Below are positions 1-9,937 of a stretch of 64,000 nucleotides of DNA, in pieces. The translations under genes were made by a program, and so were the position numbers. Under the pieces are notes generated by a model. It searched no databases. It had not been told where the DNA came from and saw nothing but the letters and a program-made list of their open reading frames with translations. Position 1 is the first letter of the stretch; the number at the start of each line of letters is the position of its first letter. The stretch spans positions 248,001-312,000 of the forward strand of contig NZ_CAJGZH010000002.1 of assembly GCF_904846075.1 (NCBI RefSeq), given 5' to 3'. The DNA is from Psychrobacter glacincola. GTDB taxonomy: Bacteria; Pseudomonadota; Gammaproteobacteria; Pseudomonadales; Moraxellaceae.

Positions 1-244
1 GCTTTGCGAAGTTAGGGTATGAGCCGATGGCTGGAAACCAGTCTTGCCAATGCTGGGTAAAGTATTGCCAAATTTGTTTGTCTTGATCTAGGTGTAAAAA
101 TTCACCGACCATCTCCATGCAAATGATCTCAGGATCACTCAACTTTGGTGCGTAACCTGCACTTCGCAAGGGTTTGGTGACGACTATTTTGTAATATTGC
201 TCTACCATTAAATAGATATTGATGATAAATTCGTCTATGGGCAT
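1..244 (-). CDS. IS982-family transposase, N-terminal fragment (cut by window edge)
   Basis: The reverse strand from 244 is open to the left edge (81 codons) and reads MPIDEFIINIYLMVEQYYK..., the usual opening of IS982-type DDE transposases. These proteins move the element by cut-and-paste. The start is chosen because GGAG lies 8 nt upstream of this ATG. The catalytic DDE residues lie beyond the window, so whether the gene is intact cannot be judged. The outer inverted repeat should lie somewhere in 245-350, but I could not identify it. Family assignment is from memory of the N-terminus. Confidence 0.75.
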   Translation of the reverse strand, partial: MPIDEFIINIYLMVEQYYKIVVTKPLRSAGYAPKLSDPEIICMEMVGEFLHLDQDKQIWQYFTQHWQDWFPAIGSYPNFAK

Positions 245-643
245 CTCATGACTCCATTGTATTCTTGGTCGAAAACAATAGATTAGTGAGGTGCTCTTCT
301 TTTTTCAATCACTTTCGAAGTTGAGAGTGGGGTAGAGAATAGTACTATATATGATGAACAGTGCTATATGGGATTATGAGCTATAATATCCAAAATCTGA
401 CACATTCATTCAGCAATGTGATAAATATAAAAAATTAGCTAATGCTATGTCTGTCATAATGCTTGGAATGTTTTTACGTTCTTTTAATTAAAAAAAGCAG
501 CGATGCTACAACTATTAATCATTATTTTTACTATTTTTTAAGATGATTTGTTAGCGTCTCTATCCTGCTTGTTTTTAATCGTTTATGCTCAAGTATTTTA
601 CAGATACTCACTAAGATATCTAAAAAACAATTAAGGAAAATTT
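245..643. other. Intergenic region, no gene seen
   Basis: This 399-bp AT-rich stretch separates the transposase fragment from the carboxypeptidase gene. It should contain the end of the insertion element and the promoter of the downstream gene. I see no convincing ORF, terminator or operator in it. Confidence 0.4.
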
Positions 644-1786
644 ATGCATATCACTGCTAATTTCGATGCTGGTAATATTGAGGTTATTAATTTAGAAGAT
701 AAAAAAAATGTCCAATTGGCTATTCGTCCGGACGTCGGTGGCGAGTTTTTTCAGTGGTTTAATTTTCGCCTGACAGGTCAGGTTGGCGAGCAATATGTGC
801 TCAATATTCTGAATGCAGGGGATGCAGCATTCCCTGCAGGGTGGGAGAATTACCAAGCGGTGGCGTCGTACGATCGCGACTATTGGTTTCGTCTACCCAC
901 CTCTTATAAAGACGGAAAGTTAACCATAACGGCAGAGTTGGAATGTGAAACCATTCAAATTGCGTTTTTTGCCCCTTACAGTGATGAGCGTCATCAAGAT
1001 TTATTAGCAGCGGTGCAAATGCATCCATTAGTGACGTTAGAGCATTTGGGAGAAACCCTTGATAATCGCGATTTAACCTTAGTCAAAATTAGTGATGGCG
1101 CTAGCAATAATGATGCGCCTAAACGCAATATTTGGATTACGGCACGTCAACATCCTGGTGAAACGATGGCTGAATGGTTGGTCGATGGTCTACTGCATAG
1201 CCTGTTAGATGGTGATAATGCCACGGGTAAATTATTATTAGATAAAGCTAACTTTTACATCGTGCCCAATATGAACCCAGATGGCAGCGTGAGAGGTCAT
1301 CTGCGTACCAACGCAGTTGGGACTAACCTAAACCGTGCTTGGTCAAATCCAAATTTGGAAACCAGCCCTGAAGTCTTTCATGTCATTAATAAAATGGAAG
1401 AAACGGGTGTTGATCTATTTTATGATGTACACGGTGATGAAGAAATACCTTTTGTATTCCTTGCTGGCTCGCAGGGTACGCCAAATTATAGCGACCGCCT
1501 CGCGCGTCTACGTGATAGATTCTCAGAAGTGTTAAAGATTGCCAGTGCTGACTTTCAGACGGAAGAGGGCTATGACGTTGATGCACCGGGTACAGCGAAT
1601 ATGACGCTTGCGACTCACTGGGTTGCCGAACGTTTTGACTGCCTTGCCAATACCTTGGAGATGCCATTTATAGATAACAATAATGTCCCCGATGCGGATA
1701 CAGGTTGGTCACCAGAGCGCTCTATGAAATTAGGGGAAGCCTCATTAGTGGCTATGTTGGCAGTCGTGGATGATTTACGTGAGTGA
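644..1786 (+). CDS. M14-family zinc carboxypeptidase (cytosolic type)
   Basis: This 380-residue protein has no signal peptide, so it is probably cytoplasmic. Residues 1-130 form a beta-rich N-terminal domain, as in the cytosolic M14 carboxypeptidases related to the eukaryotic deglutamylase group. The zinc ligands are visible as HPGE (H170, E173) and H263 in DVHGDEE. A catalytic glutamate is likely at E339 in LEMPF. The family hydrolyses C-terminal residues from peptides; the natural bacterial substrate is not known to me. An AAGGA Shine-Dalgarno stands before the ATG. It is monocistronic, with a decayed gene downstream on the other strand. Confidence 0.85.
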   Translation: MHITANFDAGNIEVINLEDKKNVQLAIRPDVGGEFFQWFNFRLTGQVGEQYVLNILNAGDAAFPAGWENYQAVASYDRDYWFRLPTSYKDGKLTITAELECETIQIAFFAPYSDERHQDLLAAVQMHPLVTLEHLGETLDNRDLTLVKISDGASNNDAPKRNIWITARQHPGETMAEWLVDGLLHSLLDGDNATGKLLLDKANFYIVPNMNPDGSVRGHLRTNAVGTNLNRAWSNPNLETSPEVFHVINKMEETGVDLFYDVHGDEEIPFVFLAGSQGTPNYSDRLARLRDRFSEVLKIASADFQTEEGYDVDAPGTANMTLATHWVAERFDCLANTLEMPFIDNNNVPDADTGWSPERSMKLGEASLVAMLAVVDDLRE

Positions 1787-1826
1787 ATCATTTAGGTAGA
1801 TTGTTTGGGTTATGAAATCAGTCCAT

Positions 1827-2039
1827 CTACTCAATGGTTACTTGTTCAACATTCTCTATGCCATGCCAAATTTCCTTAGATACGCCATCAGGTTGATCTG
1901 CTGCCAGACCTTGCGAGTGCCATAACGGCACTTGCAATCCTACCGGACGCGCTCACTCTTACCGATATAACAATCGTTGTGCTAACTGTGCTGTGAGCGT
2001 TTGGGTAGGCGAATCTTACTCATAATGCTATTTCTCCAT
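1827..2039 (-). pseudogene. Possible decayed gene remnant with in-frame stops
   Basis: One reverse-strand frame reads from an ATG at 2039 to a TAG at 1827 as protein-like sequence interrupted by four in-frame stops. Its clearest parts are TQTLTAQLAQRLLY and the C-terminal VPLWHSQGLAADQPDG / KEIWHGIENVEQVTIE. The composition looks like real protein, and the frame stays constant across the stops, which suggests point-mutation decay. I do not recognise the family. The rest of the 1787-2218 gap is AT-rich and should carry the adhesin promoter. Confidence 0.35.
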
Positions 2040-2230
2040 AAAACTATCCCAGATTATTTTGCTTATCTAAGACAGCTCTGAAGATTAAATATCCTTTAAT
2101 GTAAATATACAGGTATGTTAGCTTTGTGCTTTAATAAGTGACAGCTGTCATTTACGAGCATGGTTAATGTAAGTGACATAGATAGCCTTGATTTTATCAA
2201 CGAGTAGTTTTTGGACTTATGGAGCGAGCT

Positions 2231-4549
2231 ATGAATAAAGTATTTAAAAAGATTTGGAGTCAATCACTAGGTTGTATAGTGGTGGTGTCTGAAAATACCA
2301 AGAGCGTTGGTAAGACCAGCGGCACGACTGGCACTATCGCCCTGATAGCTCGCTCAAATAACTATAAGATGTTGACTGTGAAAGGGCTTGCCTTCAGTAT
2401 TGCAGCGATCAGTGGCTCTACAGTGTGGGCAGGCGTGGTATGCGTAACGGATCCTGTCTCTGGAGGAAGTACAGCAACAGGTGTAATTGCACTAGCCTGT
2501 GGAATAAATAATGCAGCAGACGGTCTCAATAGCAGTGCTTTAGGTATTGATAATGAAGCATTGAGTGAAGCTACTGCGCTAGGCTATGCAAATAAAGCAA
2601 AGGGCAGTTATAGCAGCGCAACAGGTATTTCTAATGAGTCTTCGGGTATTTATAGCAGTGCGGTTGGTTATACTAATGCAGCATCAGGTGATTATAGTAG
2701 TGCGTTAGGTGCTAATAATGAAGCATCAGTTAAGTACAGTAGTGCCGTTGGTTATAACAATACCGCATCGCGTATCAATAGCAGTGCGGTAGGCTCTAAT
2801 AATATCGCATCAGAGGGTTATAGTAGTGCATTTGGTTATAACAACACGGCATCGAACATAAATAGCAGTGCAATTGGCTATAAAAACACCGCCTCGAATG
2901 TAAATAGCAGTGCCGTCGGTTATAATAATACAGCATCAGGTGAGGACAGTAGTGCCGTCGGTTTTGAAAATACATCAGAGGGTGACTATAGTATTACAGT
3001 TGGTTATCAGAATACCGCATCAGGTACAGACAGCAGCGTGTTTGGCAGTAATAGCCAAGCCACTGCGACAGGCGCAACCGCCATCGGTAGTTTCTCCATT
3101 GCAGATGAAAGGGATACGATTTCAGTTGGTAGCAAGGGTTTCGAAAAACGTATCACTAACGTGGCAGATGCAATAAATGATACAGATGCGGTAAATAAAC
3201 GATATACCGACGGCAAAGCAACCGAGACTTTGACTGCATCAAAAGGCTACACCGACGACAAAGCAACTGAAACTTTAACCGCATCAAAAGGTTACACCGA
3301 CGACAAAGCGACTGAAACTTTAACCGCCTCAAAAGGTTATACCGACGGCAAAGCAACCGAGACTTTGACTGCATCAAAAGGCTACACCGACGACAAAGCA
3401 ACTGAAACTTTAACCGCATCAAAAGGTTACACCGACGACAAAGCAACCGAAACCTTAACTGCCTCAAAAGGTTATACCGACGGCAAAGCAACCGAGACTT
3501 TGACTGCATCAAAAGGCTACACCGACGACAAAGCAACCGAGACTTTGACTGCATCAAAAGGCTACACCGACGACAAAGCAACTGAAACTTTAACCGCATC
3601 AAAAGGTTACACCGACGACAAAGCAACCGAAACCTTAACTGCCTCAAAAGGTTATACCGACGGCAAAGCAACCGAGACTCTAGCATCGTCACAAATTTAT
3701 ACGAATGATCAGGTATTGAGCGTTAAACAGGACATTGCTGCACAGCATAAATACCTAAGCATCAATGGTGGTACGTCTGCAGAAGCGATTGCTAGTGGAG
3801 ACAACGCAATGGCTTTAGGCGCTAATGCGGCGGCGCAGGGCAAGCAATCTATTGCAATGGGAGATGGTGCTCAAGCAATCGGCGAGCAAGCTATCAGCAT
3901 TGGCACTGGTAATAAAGTGACTGGAAATCATTCAGGTGCGATTGGCGATCCAAGTACGGTCAGTGGCAATAACAGCTATAGTATGGGCAATAATAATACC
4001 GTGTCTGGCGACAATACTTTTGTGCTCGGTAATAATGTCAATACTACTGCAAAAAACGCCGTGGTACTCGGCAATGACTCTAGCTCTAACCGTGAAAACA
4101 CAGTGTCGGTTGGTTCGGATCTTAACCAACGTCAGATTATCAATGTTGCTAATGGTACCGCTGATAATGACGCAGTCAATGTCAGTCAGTTACAAGACGC
4201 AAAAACAAGCGCTATCGAAACCTCGAACACTTATACTGATACTAAATTTAATGCTCTAAATGACTCTATTCAAAATTATCTGCAAGACAATGGACAGCGC
4301 TTTAAGGAAATTGATGATCGTTTTGATCGTCAAGGTGCGATGAGTGCTGCGATGTTAAACATGGCAACCAGCACGTCAGGTTTACAAGGTAAGAACCGTA
4401 TAGGCGTGGGCGCAGGGTTTCAGGGCTCCGAGCAAGCGGTCTCATTGGGGTATCAGCGTGTCATTAATCCCAATACCAGCTTTAGTCTCGGTGGTGCTTT
4501 CACGAAAGATGAGAACTCTGGTGGCATGGGTATGGGCTTTAGCTGGTAA
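2231..4549 (+). CDS. YadA-like trimeric autotransporter adhesin
   Basis: This is a type Vc secreted surface adhesin of about 772 residues. It opens with an extended signal peptide (MNKVFKKIWSQSLG..., ESPR type). The ATG at 2231 is preferred to the upstream codon at 2219 because of that motif and GGAG six bases before it. Then come a first YadA head of roughly 14-residue repeats (pattern SSAxGxxNxAS) and a neck. The stalk has eleven 15-residue coiled-coil repeats, followed by a second head (SGDNAMALGANA...), a second neck (NVANGTADNDAVNVSQL) and a C-terminal YadA anchor ending in Phe-Ser-Trp. The family trimerises in the outer membrane and binds host matrix or abiotic surfaces; the ligand here is unknown. 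A strong terminator follows. Confidence 0.92.
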   Translation: MNKVFKKIWSQSLGCIVVVSENTKSVGKTSGTTGTIALIARSNNYKMLTVKGLAFSIAAISGSTVWAGVVCVTDPVSGGSTATGVIALACGINNAADGLNSSALGIDNEALSEATALGYANKAKGSYSSATGISNESSGIYSSAVGYTNAASGDYSSALGANNEASVKYSSAVGYNNTASRINSSAVGSNNIASEGYSSAFGYNNTASNINSSAIGYKNTASNVNSSAVGYNNTASGEDSSAVGFENTSEGDYSITVGYQNTASGTDSSVFGSNSQATATGATAIGSFSIADERDTISVGSKGFEKRITNVADAINDTDAVNKRYTDGKATETLTASKGYTDDKATETLTASKGYTDDKATETLTASKGYTDGKATETLTASKGYTDDKATETLTASKGYTDDKATETLTASKGYTDGKATETLTASKGYTDDKATETLTASKGYTDDKATETLTASKGYTDDKATETLTASKGYTDGKATETLASSQIYTNDQVLSVKQDIAAQHKYLSINGGTSAEAIASGDNAMALGANAAAQGKQSIAMGDGAQAIGEQAISIGTGNKVTGNHSGAIGDPSTVSGNNSYSMGNNNTVSGDNTFVLGNNVNTTAKNAVVLGNDSSSNRENTVSVGSDLNQRQIINVANGTADNDAVNVSQLQDAKTSAIETSNTYTDTKFNALNDSIQNYLQDNGQRFKEIDDRFDRQGAMSAAMLNMATSTSGLQGKNRIGVGAGFQGSEQAVSLGYQRVINPNTSFSLGGAFTKDENSGGMGMGFSW
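3203..3697 (+). repeat. Eleven tandem 45-bp units encoding adhesin stalk repeats
   Basis: Each unit encodes Y-T-D-(G/D)-K-A-T-E-T-L-T-A-S-K-G, and the eleven units fill 495 bp exactly. The Gly or Asp at position 4 gives a higher-order order G-D-D, G-D-D, G-D-D-D, G, so the array grew by duplication of 135-bp blocks. Third-position differences are shared between blocks. The last unit has diverged (ETLASSQI). The unit length is a multiple of three, so copy-number change would lengthen or shorten the stalk without a frameshift. Confidence 0.95.
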
Positions 4550-4572
4550 GCATTGAGTAAACCAAAAGCCAG

Positions 4573-4600
4573 AAAAAGGACATTAATTTGTCCTTTTTTT
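4573..4600 (+). terminator. Rho-independent terminator after the adhesin gene
   Basis: A stem of ten pairs (AAAAAGGACA with TGTCCTTTTT) around a six-base loop ends in a run of seven T. It lies 24 bp after the adhesin stop codon. Confidence 0.85.
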
Positions 4601-4842
4601 CTGATGACCATTTCATACTTATTATCTAAAGCTTCTTATAGCCCAAACCTTTTTGAATGCTAATCCTGCTGTGAGCTAAGCGGTCGCTTGCGCGGCCTTA
4701 TTTCTTTAAGAGTTTCTTTAAGAGCTGTCATAAGCTCAGGGGCATAAGGCAATGTCACAAGGCAATTTAGATAATGTCACCTGCGTGCATTACACTTCAA
4801 CTTACTACCGTGTTAAATAACTCTGTGTATAAATTAACAAAG

Positions 4843-5520
4843 TTAACCTAACAGCACACCGCATAAACCGACAACAGCTATAACACGTTGAATAATCAAG
4901 CTGTCTTGCAGGTGAGTGTTTAGATAAGTGGCAAATCCTTTGCCGATAGTATATAGACCTAGCATGGCCACAATCATACCCGTAAAGAAGCCAGCGGTAT
5001 TACTGTTTGCAGGCACTTCGATTGCATGAGCAGCACCGTGGAACATAGCAAGCGCACCAAAGCCAATGATTAAGAATTTATACACGGTTTTGACGGACAT
5101 CTCGTGGTTTTGATTCAATGCTACATTAAAGTAGCGGCTCATAAGTGCCATGGTCAGGAGTACGATAGAGAGTAGAATACCGTATTCAATAAACAGGCTA
5201 TTCAAGCTCACACTTAAACTCAGTAAAAATCCTGTTACTAGACCAATTAACAGTGCTACAAAGCCTTTTTTAAAGCTGTGCATTTGAGTAAATAGCATCC
5301 CCATGCCCAGCGCTAACATCAGATGGTCGAACCCAGTTAAAGGGTGCAACATACCAGACAATATTGAAAGGCCAAATGAGCCATCTGCTGCCATCAAGCC
5401 ATGCCCAGGGTGAGCAAACGCGAGTGTTGGTAGTAACGATAACAGCGCTAAGCCACTGATTATGGTGGTTTTTTGGAAGAGGTTTTTGCGTGTCATCGTT
5501 TTGGCTGTGTCTGTTGTCAT
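4843..5520 (-). CDS. ureJ: HupE/UreJ-family nickel permease
   Basis: This 225-residue inner-membrane protein has an N-terminal signal sequence ending near AFAHPGHG. It carries the family motif HPGHG and a second conserved GFDHLMLALGMG segment, followed by about six hydrophobic helices. HupE/UreJ proteins import or diffuse Ni2+ for hydrogenase or urease maturation. Its place as the last gene of the urease cluster, about 100 bp after ureG, points to nickel supply for urease. No hydrogenase genes are in the window. Confidence 0.85.
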   Translation of the reverse strand: MTTDTAKTMTRKNLFQKTTIISGLALLSLLPTLAFAHPGHGLMAADGSFGLSILSGMLHPLTGFDHLMLALGMGMLFTQMHSFKKGFVALLIGLVTGFLLSLSVSLNSLFIEYGILLSIVLLTMALMSRYFNVALNQNHEMSVKTVYKFLIIGFGALAMFHGAAHAIEVPANSNTAGFFTGMIVAMLGLYTIGKGFATYLNTHLQDSLIIQRVIAVVGLCGVLLG

Positions 5521-5625
5521 GATAAATCCTTAATAAATAAACAAATCGATATAAAAACTGACTCATAATCCACTGATCCATCAGCGGTTTGTAGAGCACT
5601 TATTAATGCCATTACCTAAGGCATT

Positions 5626-6279
5626 CTACGCCACATTTAACATGCCTTTATCTAAGATAAAAGCAACAATGTCATCAAGACCTTCGCCTGTTTTCATGTT
5701 GCTGAATACCACAGGCTTATCACCGCGCATTTTTTTGGCATCATGTGCCATTACCTCAAGTGACGCGCCTACGAAAGGGGCAAGGTCGGTTTTATTGATA
5801 ATGAGCAAGTCCGATTTCATGATACCAGGGCCGCCTTTACGAGGAATTTTATCGCCTGCAGACACGTCAATGACATATAGTGTCAAGTCGGACAATTCAG
5901 GGCTAAAAGTTGCTGCCAAATTATCACCACCAGACTCGATGATAATGAGCTCAAGACCTGCAAATTGCTGCTGTAATTCGGCGATGGCAGATAAGTTAAT
6001 TGAGGCATCTTCACGAATGGCAGTATGCGGGCAGCCACCGGTTTCAACACCGCGAATGCGCTCAGCTGGCATCGCCTCATTGCGGGTTAAGAATTCAGAG
6101 TCTTCTTTGGTATAAATATCATTGGTCACCACTGCCATATTGATGTCATCCCGCAGGCGTTGACATAGTCTCAGCGTCAATGCCGTTTTTCCTGAGCCTA
6201 CAGGGCCACCAATGCCTAAACGTAGCGGAGAGAGCGTCGTTTCTAAATTTTTGTTTTCGACTTTGGGTGTTAGTGCCAT
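5626..6279 (-). CDS. ureG: Urease accessory GTPase UreG
   Basis: UreG is the SIMIBI-class GTPase that, with UreE, UreF and UreD, delivers Ni2+ to apo-urease. The 217-residue length is typical. The P-loop GPVGSGKT is at residues 25-32. The metal-binding Cys-Pro-His motif appears as [13 protein letters not shown], and [10 protein letters not shown] provides the guanine-specificity NKxD. It lies between ureF and ureJ on the same strand, about 40 bp after ureF. Confidence 0.97.
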   Translation of the reverse strand: MALTPKVENKNLETTLSPLRLGIGGPVGSGKTALTLRLCQRLRDDINMAVVTNDIYTKEDSEFLTRNEAMPAERIRGVETGGCPHTAIREDASINLSAIAELQQQFAGLELIIIESGGDNLAATFSPELSDLTLYVIDVSAGDKIPRKGGPGIMKSDLLIINKTDLAPFVGASLEVMAHDAKKMRGDKPVVFSNMKTGEGLDDIVAFILDKGMLNVA

Positions 6280-6317
6280 AAATAAAGTTCCTTGATGAGA
6301 GTTGTGTTTATTAGCGA

Positions 6318-7115
6318 TTAAGAGCGAAATAGGCGGCTGTATTGCCTTTCATGCTGGCAAGACAGTATGGCTAAATTTGGTAGGTTAGCGGACATATGTA
6401 GCTTTTGATAAAGTAGATTCAGCTTTACGTTAGCCTCTAAAGGCATATTTTGAACTTGCAAAAATCTTTGCTTGACGTTGGCAGCCAATGCCTGTATCTG
6501 CTGACTTAATAACTGTTGTAGCTGCCAAATAATGCGCTGTCCTGCCATTTGCCCAAGCGGTACGGTCTTGACCGCAGCCAACACCATATTTTCGATTTGA
6601 CCAAAGGCGTAGGTGGTCAAGGCTTGTACAGGCTTAAGCTGCCAGTGCGAGCTGATATGGGCAAAGAGGGGTAAAAATCCATGGGCAAGTAAGCTGTCAG
6701 GCACGTCGAGCTCAAGGACATCACCAAGCCATGCTGATAAAGAAAGAGCCAATTGGCTTGACTCATAGACAAACTCTTTACTTTCACGGCTGGCATGGTA
6801 ATCTGTACCTAAAGCGTCAGCAAGCGCAACGTCATCAACCATAAGTGCTTCAATCATAAGCGCCAGTAGCGGTAGCTCATACCGACATAATGCCAGCTCC
6901 AGATAATCACTCATAAACGCTAAACTACTGCTTTCATTATGAATCAGCCCTGCCTCAATAGCGGGTTCGATGCCTTGCGAGTAGGTATAACTGCCAATAG
7001 GTAGGTTACTTGACGCCAGAATGAACAAAAGTCCAGTTACTTCTGTATTATTCAGATCATTTATACCTTGTGCGGTACAGGTAGTCTGCTGTGAGTGTGT
7101 GGCGTGATTAGTCAT
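6318..7115 (-). CDS. ureF: Urease accessory protein UreF
   Basis: UreF forms the UreD-UreF-UreG activation complex and gates GTP hydrolysis by UreG. The open frame extends upstream to 7259, but that part only mirrors the His-rich ureE tail in another frame. I therefore start at the ATG at 7115 ([10 protein letters not shown]), giving 265 residues, of which the first ~30 are a variable leader. The family motif [13 protein letters not shown] is visible, as are the long helices and a C-terminal RLFRS. The ATG overlaps the ureE stop by 8 bp, so the two are probably translationally coupled. Confidence 0.93.
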   Translation of the reverse strand: MTNHATHSQQTTCTAQGINDLNNTEVTGLLFILASSNLPIGSYTYSQGIEPAIEAGLIHNESSSLAFMSDYLELALCRYELPLLALMIEALMVDDVALADALGTDYHASRESKEFVYESSQLALSLSAWLGDVLELDVPDSLLAHGFLPLFAHISSHWQLKPVQALTTYAFGQIENMVLAAVKTVPLGQMAGQRIIWQLQQLLSQQIQALAANVKQRFLQVQNMPLEANVKLNLLYQKLHMSANLPNLAILSCQHERQYSRLFRS

Positions 7116-7656
7116 GAGAGTTGCCGTGGGTATGTGAATGGTCATGGTCGTGACCATGATGACTATGACCATGAGAGTGAGAATGTCCGCCTTGATTGCC
7201 TTTATAGGCACCCGTTTCTGGCTCAAACGGCGCTTGTACGGCTTGGGTATGTAGTCCAAGTTGATTTAACATCGCTTCTAAAACATGATCAGGCTCAAAG
7301 TACAGGGCCTTAGTTGTAATCATTAATGGCACATGACGATTACCTAAATGGTAAGCGCCTTTCATAAGGTCAAAACCATTATCAGCAGTCACTTCGATTA
7401 AGGCTTGATTAGCGGCCATAATCTGTATCAAGTTGCCTTGATGGTCTGCCAGTACACTGCCATTCTTAATAGTTTCCGTACGTGGTAAATCAACACCAAT
7501 GATTGCGTGGTGCTGTGTTTCTGCTTTAAAACGGCTACGCTGACGGGTATCGAAATCTAAATATAAAAAGTTTTCTGCCTGTTTTTGCCTATCAATAATC
7601 GCCTGTTGTTCAGCGCTAAGGGTTGATAGATCAAGACGTTGCGTATAAATGTTCAT
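7108..7656 (-). CDS. ureE: Urease nickel metallochaperone UreE
   Basis: UreE carries Ni2+ to the urease activation complex. This 182-residue protein has the usual N-terminal peptide-binding domain and a C-terminal metal-binding domain with YHLGNRHVPL, which contains the conserved interface histidine. It ends in a histidine-rich tail from about residue 155 (HSHSHGHSHHGHDHDHSH), so it should store several nickel ions per chain. It follows ureBC by 74 bp and overlaps ureF by 8 bp. Confidence 0.96.
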   Translation of the reverse strand: MNIYTQRLDLSTLSAEQQAIIDRQKQAENFLYLDFDTRQRSRFKAETQHHAIIGVDLPRTETIKNGSVLADHQGNLIQIMAANQALIEVTADNGFDLMKGAYHLGNRHVPLMITTKALYFEPDHVLEAMLNQLGLHTQAVQAPFEPETGAYKGNQGGHSHSHGHSHHGHDHDHSHTHGNSHD

Positions 7657-7730
7657 AATTATGTTTATAGTCCGTTAAAGTAGATGGTTGACAGCTGATG
7701 GTGGATTATCAGCACGACAATAAAAAGCAG

Positions 7731-9863
7731 CTAGAATAAAAAATAGCGCTGTGCCATCGGTAGATAGTCGGCAGGCTCACAGGTCAACAGCTCACCATCG
7801 GCGTACACTTCATAAGTCTCAGGGTTAACCTCCATCTTAGGACAGTAGCTGTTGAATTTCATGTCTTGTTTGCGTACCTTGCGAATGTTATGTACTGCTT
7901 TGATGACCTTTTCTAACCCTAATTGCCTATCAACACCTTTGTCTATCGCAGCACTTGACATAAAGGTGATACAAGTCTGCGCCACTGTTTTGGGGAAGCT
8001 ACCAAACATGCTGCGATAGTGCACAGGCTGCGGGGTTGAAATGGAAGCATTGAGGTCGCCCATGGACGCTGCCGCAATCAAGCCGCCTTTAATGATAAGG
8101 TCAGGCTTTACGCCAAAAAATGCAGGCGACCATAAAATTAAATCCGCCCATTTATCTACTTCAATGGATCCCACTTCGTCACTAATGCCATGAGTGATGG
8201 CAGGATTGATGGTGTATTTTGCGAGGTAGCGTTTGATACGAAAATTATCATTGCTGCTATTAGAGTCAGTGGGATTTAGCATGATATTTTCTAAGGACTG
8301 CTCCGTTTTAGCTGATTGATCAGGAGCCAGATGACCGCGTTGGGCTTTCATTTTATCAGCCGTTTGCCACGTGCGAATAATGACTTCTCCCACGCGTCCC
8401 ATCGCTTGCGAGTCACTACTCATCATGGAGATGGCACCCATGTCTTGTAAAATATCTTCGGCGGCAATGGTTTCTTTACGAATACGACTCTCGGCAAAAG
8501 CGACATCTTCAGCAATGGCTGGGCTTAAGTGATGACAAACCATGAGCATGTCGAGATGCTCGTCAATGGTATTAATGGTGAAAGGGCGCGTCGGGTTGGT
8601 TGATGAGGGTAAGACGTTGGTTTCGCCAATAGCTTTTAAGATATCTGGGGCATGACCGCCGCCAGCGCCTTCGGTATGGAAGGTATGAATACAGCGGTCT
8701 TTAAACGCGCCGAGAGTGCTATCTAAATAGCCGCTTTCATTTAACGTATCAGTATGAATAGCCACTTGCACATCATATTCTTCAGCCACGCTAAGGCAGT
8801 TATCAATGGCTTTGGGCGTGGAGCCCCAGTCTTCATGAAGCTTAAGCCCGATAGCACCCGCTTCAATCTGCTCAACAATGGGAGCAGGTAAACTGACGTT
8901 GCCTTTACCCAAGAATCCGATATTCATCGGAATAGAGTCGGTGGCTTTTAGCATGCTGTGAATATGATAGGCACCAGGCGTACAAGTAGTGGCAAGAGTA
9001 CCTTCAGCAGGTCCCGTACCACCGCCTAACATCGTAGTCACACCAGACATTAGCGCCGTTTCACATTGCTGAGGTGCAATGAAGTGAATATGGCTATCGA
9101 TTCCGCCAGCAGTCAAAATTTTACCTTCTCCTGCGATAATTTCGGTAGCCGCGCCAATAGGTAACGTCACATTAGGCTGAATATCAGGGTTGCCAGCTTT
9201 ACCAATGCCGCTAATGCGACCGCCCTTAATAGCGACATCTGCCTTATAGATACCGCTGTAGTCCACAATCAAAGCATTGGTAATAATAGTATCGGCAATT
9301 TGCTCACCCAGCAGCTGTGATTGACCCATCCCATCGCGGATTACCTTGCCGCCACCAAATTTGACCTCTTCACCAATGCTGACGCTATCAATATCAGGCT
9401 GGTGGTCAATATGACTGGTCAAATCATACTCAACCTCAAGCCATAAATTCGTATCGGCTAAGCGTACCTTATCCCCTGTGGTAGGGCCAAAATGCTCGGC
9501 ATAGATACGTCGGTCAATGCGTTTTTTCGAGGTGTTTTGAGAGGTTTTAGGGTCTACAACGCCCATAACCTCGCCTGAAAAACCATAAATGTGCTGTCTA
9601 CCTGAGATGGCAACCAGTTCCACTTCGCGCGCTTGTCCTGGCTCAAAACGTACCGCAGTGCCAGATAGGATATTGAGTCGATAGCCAAGCGTCGACTCTC
9701 GATCAAAGCTCAGTGCTGCATTGACTTCATAGAAGTGATAGTGAGAACCGATTTGAATAGGGCGGTCGCCAGTATTGATTACCGTTATGGTTTGAACATA
9801 TCGACCAGCATTCAAAGCCATATCGCCTGCTTTAATATTATATTCGCCTGCTTTTATCGTCAT
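7731..9863 (-). CDS. ureC: Urease beta-alpha fusion (UreB and UreC in one polypeptide)
   Basis: Urease hydrolyses urea to ammonia and carbamate in the cytoplasm. In most bacteria the beta (about 105 residues) and alpha (about 570) subunits are separate. Here a single 710-residue frame holds UreB (residues 1-101, with [10 protein letters not shown] and GRQHIYGF), a short linker (about 102-112) and UreC from KKRIDRR at 113. All alpha-subunit active-site residues are present: nickel ligands H258 and H260, carbamylated K341 in [10 protein letters not shown]370, H396, C443/H444 in the flap MVCHHL, and D484. A Ser/Asn-rich insertion of roughly 20 residues lies at about 511-535. No internal ribosome site with an ATG at the usual UreC start is evident. 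Confidence 0.95.
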   Translation of the reverse strand: MTIKAGEYNIKAGDMALNAGRYVQTITVINTGDRPIQIGSHYHFYEVNAALSFDRESTLGYRLNILSGTAVRFEPGQAREVELVAISGRQHIYGFSGEVMGVVDPKTSQNTSKKRIDRRIYAEHFGPTTGDKVRLADTNLWLEVEYDLTSHIDHQPDIDSVSIGEEVKFGGGKVIRDGMGQSQLLGEQIADTIITNALIVDYSGIYKADVAIKGGRISGIGKAGNPDIQPNVTLPIGAATEIIAGEGKILTAGGIDSHIHFIAPQQCETALMSGVTTMLGGGTGPAEGTLATTCTPGAYHIHSMLKATDSIPMNIGFLGKGNVSLPAPIVEQIEAGAIGLKLHEDWGSTPKAIDNCLSVAEEYDVQVAIHTDTLNESGYLDSTLGAFKDRCIHTFHTEGAGGGHAPDILKAIGETNVLPSSTNPTRPFTINTIDEHLDMLMVCHHLSPAIAEDVAFAESRIRKETIAAEDILQDMGAISMMSSDSQAMGRVGEVIIRTWQTADKMKAQRGHLAPDQSAKTEQSLENIMLNPTDSNSSNDNFRIKRYLAKYTINPAITHGISDEVGSIEVDKWADLILWSPAFFGVKPDLIIKGGLIAAASMGDLNASISTPQPVHYRSMFGSFPKTVAQTCITFMSSAAIDKGVDRQLGLEKVIKAVHNIRKVRKQDMKFNSYCPKMEVNPETYEVYADGELLTCEPADYLPMAQRYFLF

Positions 9864-9937
9864 TTTTATTATCCTTAATCGTCTTATGGCAATGGCTCTA
9901 GTTCAATATCGTTTTATACGGCTTTACAACAAGCAAG

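Noticed and set aside
3156..3692. 178-codon reverse-strand frame rich in Leu, Arg and Cys repeats
   Set aside because: It is the antisense image of the 45-bp adhesin stalk repeats. The open frame follows from the repeat composition, and there is no ribosome site.
3203..3697. Possible CRISPR-like array
   Set aside because: Units are contiguous with no spacers and encode an in-frame coiled-coil stalk.
5606..6115. 169-codon forward frame opposite ureG
   Set aside because: It is antisense to a fully conserved ureG, with composition typical of an antisense shadow.
7116..7259. N-terminal extension of UreF by 48 codons
   Set aside because: It translates the His-rich ureE tail in another frame, and UreF similarity begins only after the ATG at 7115.
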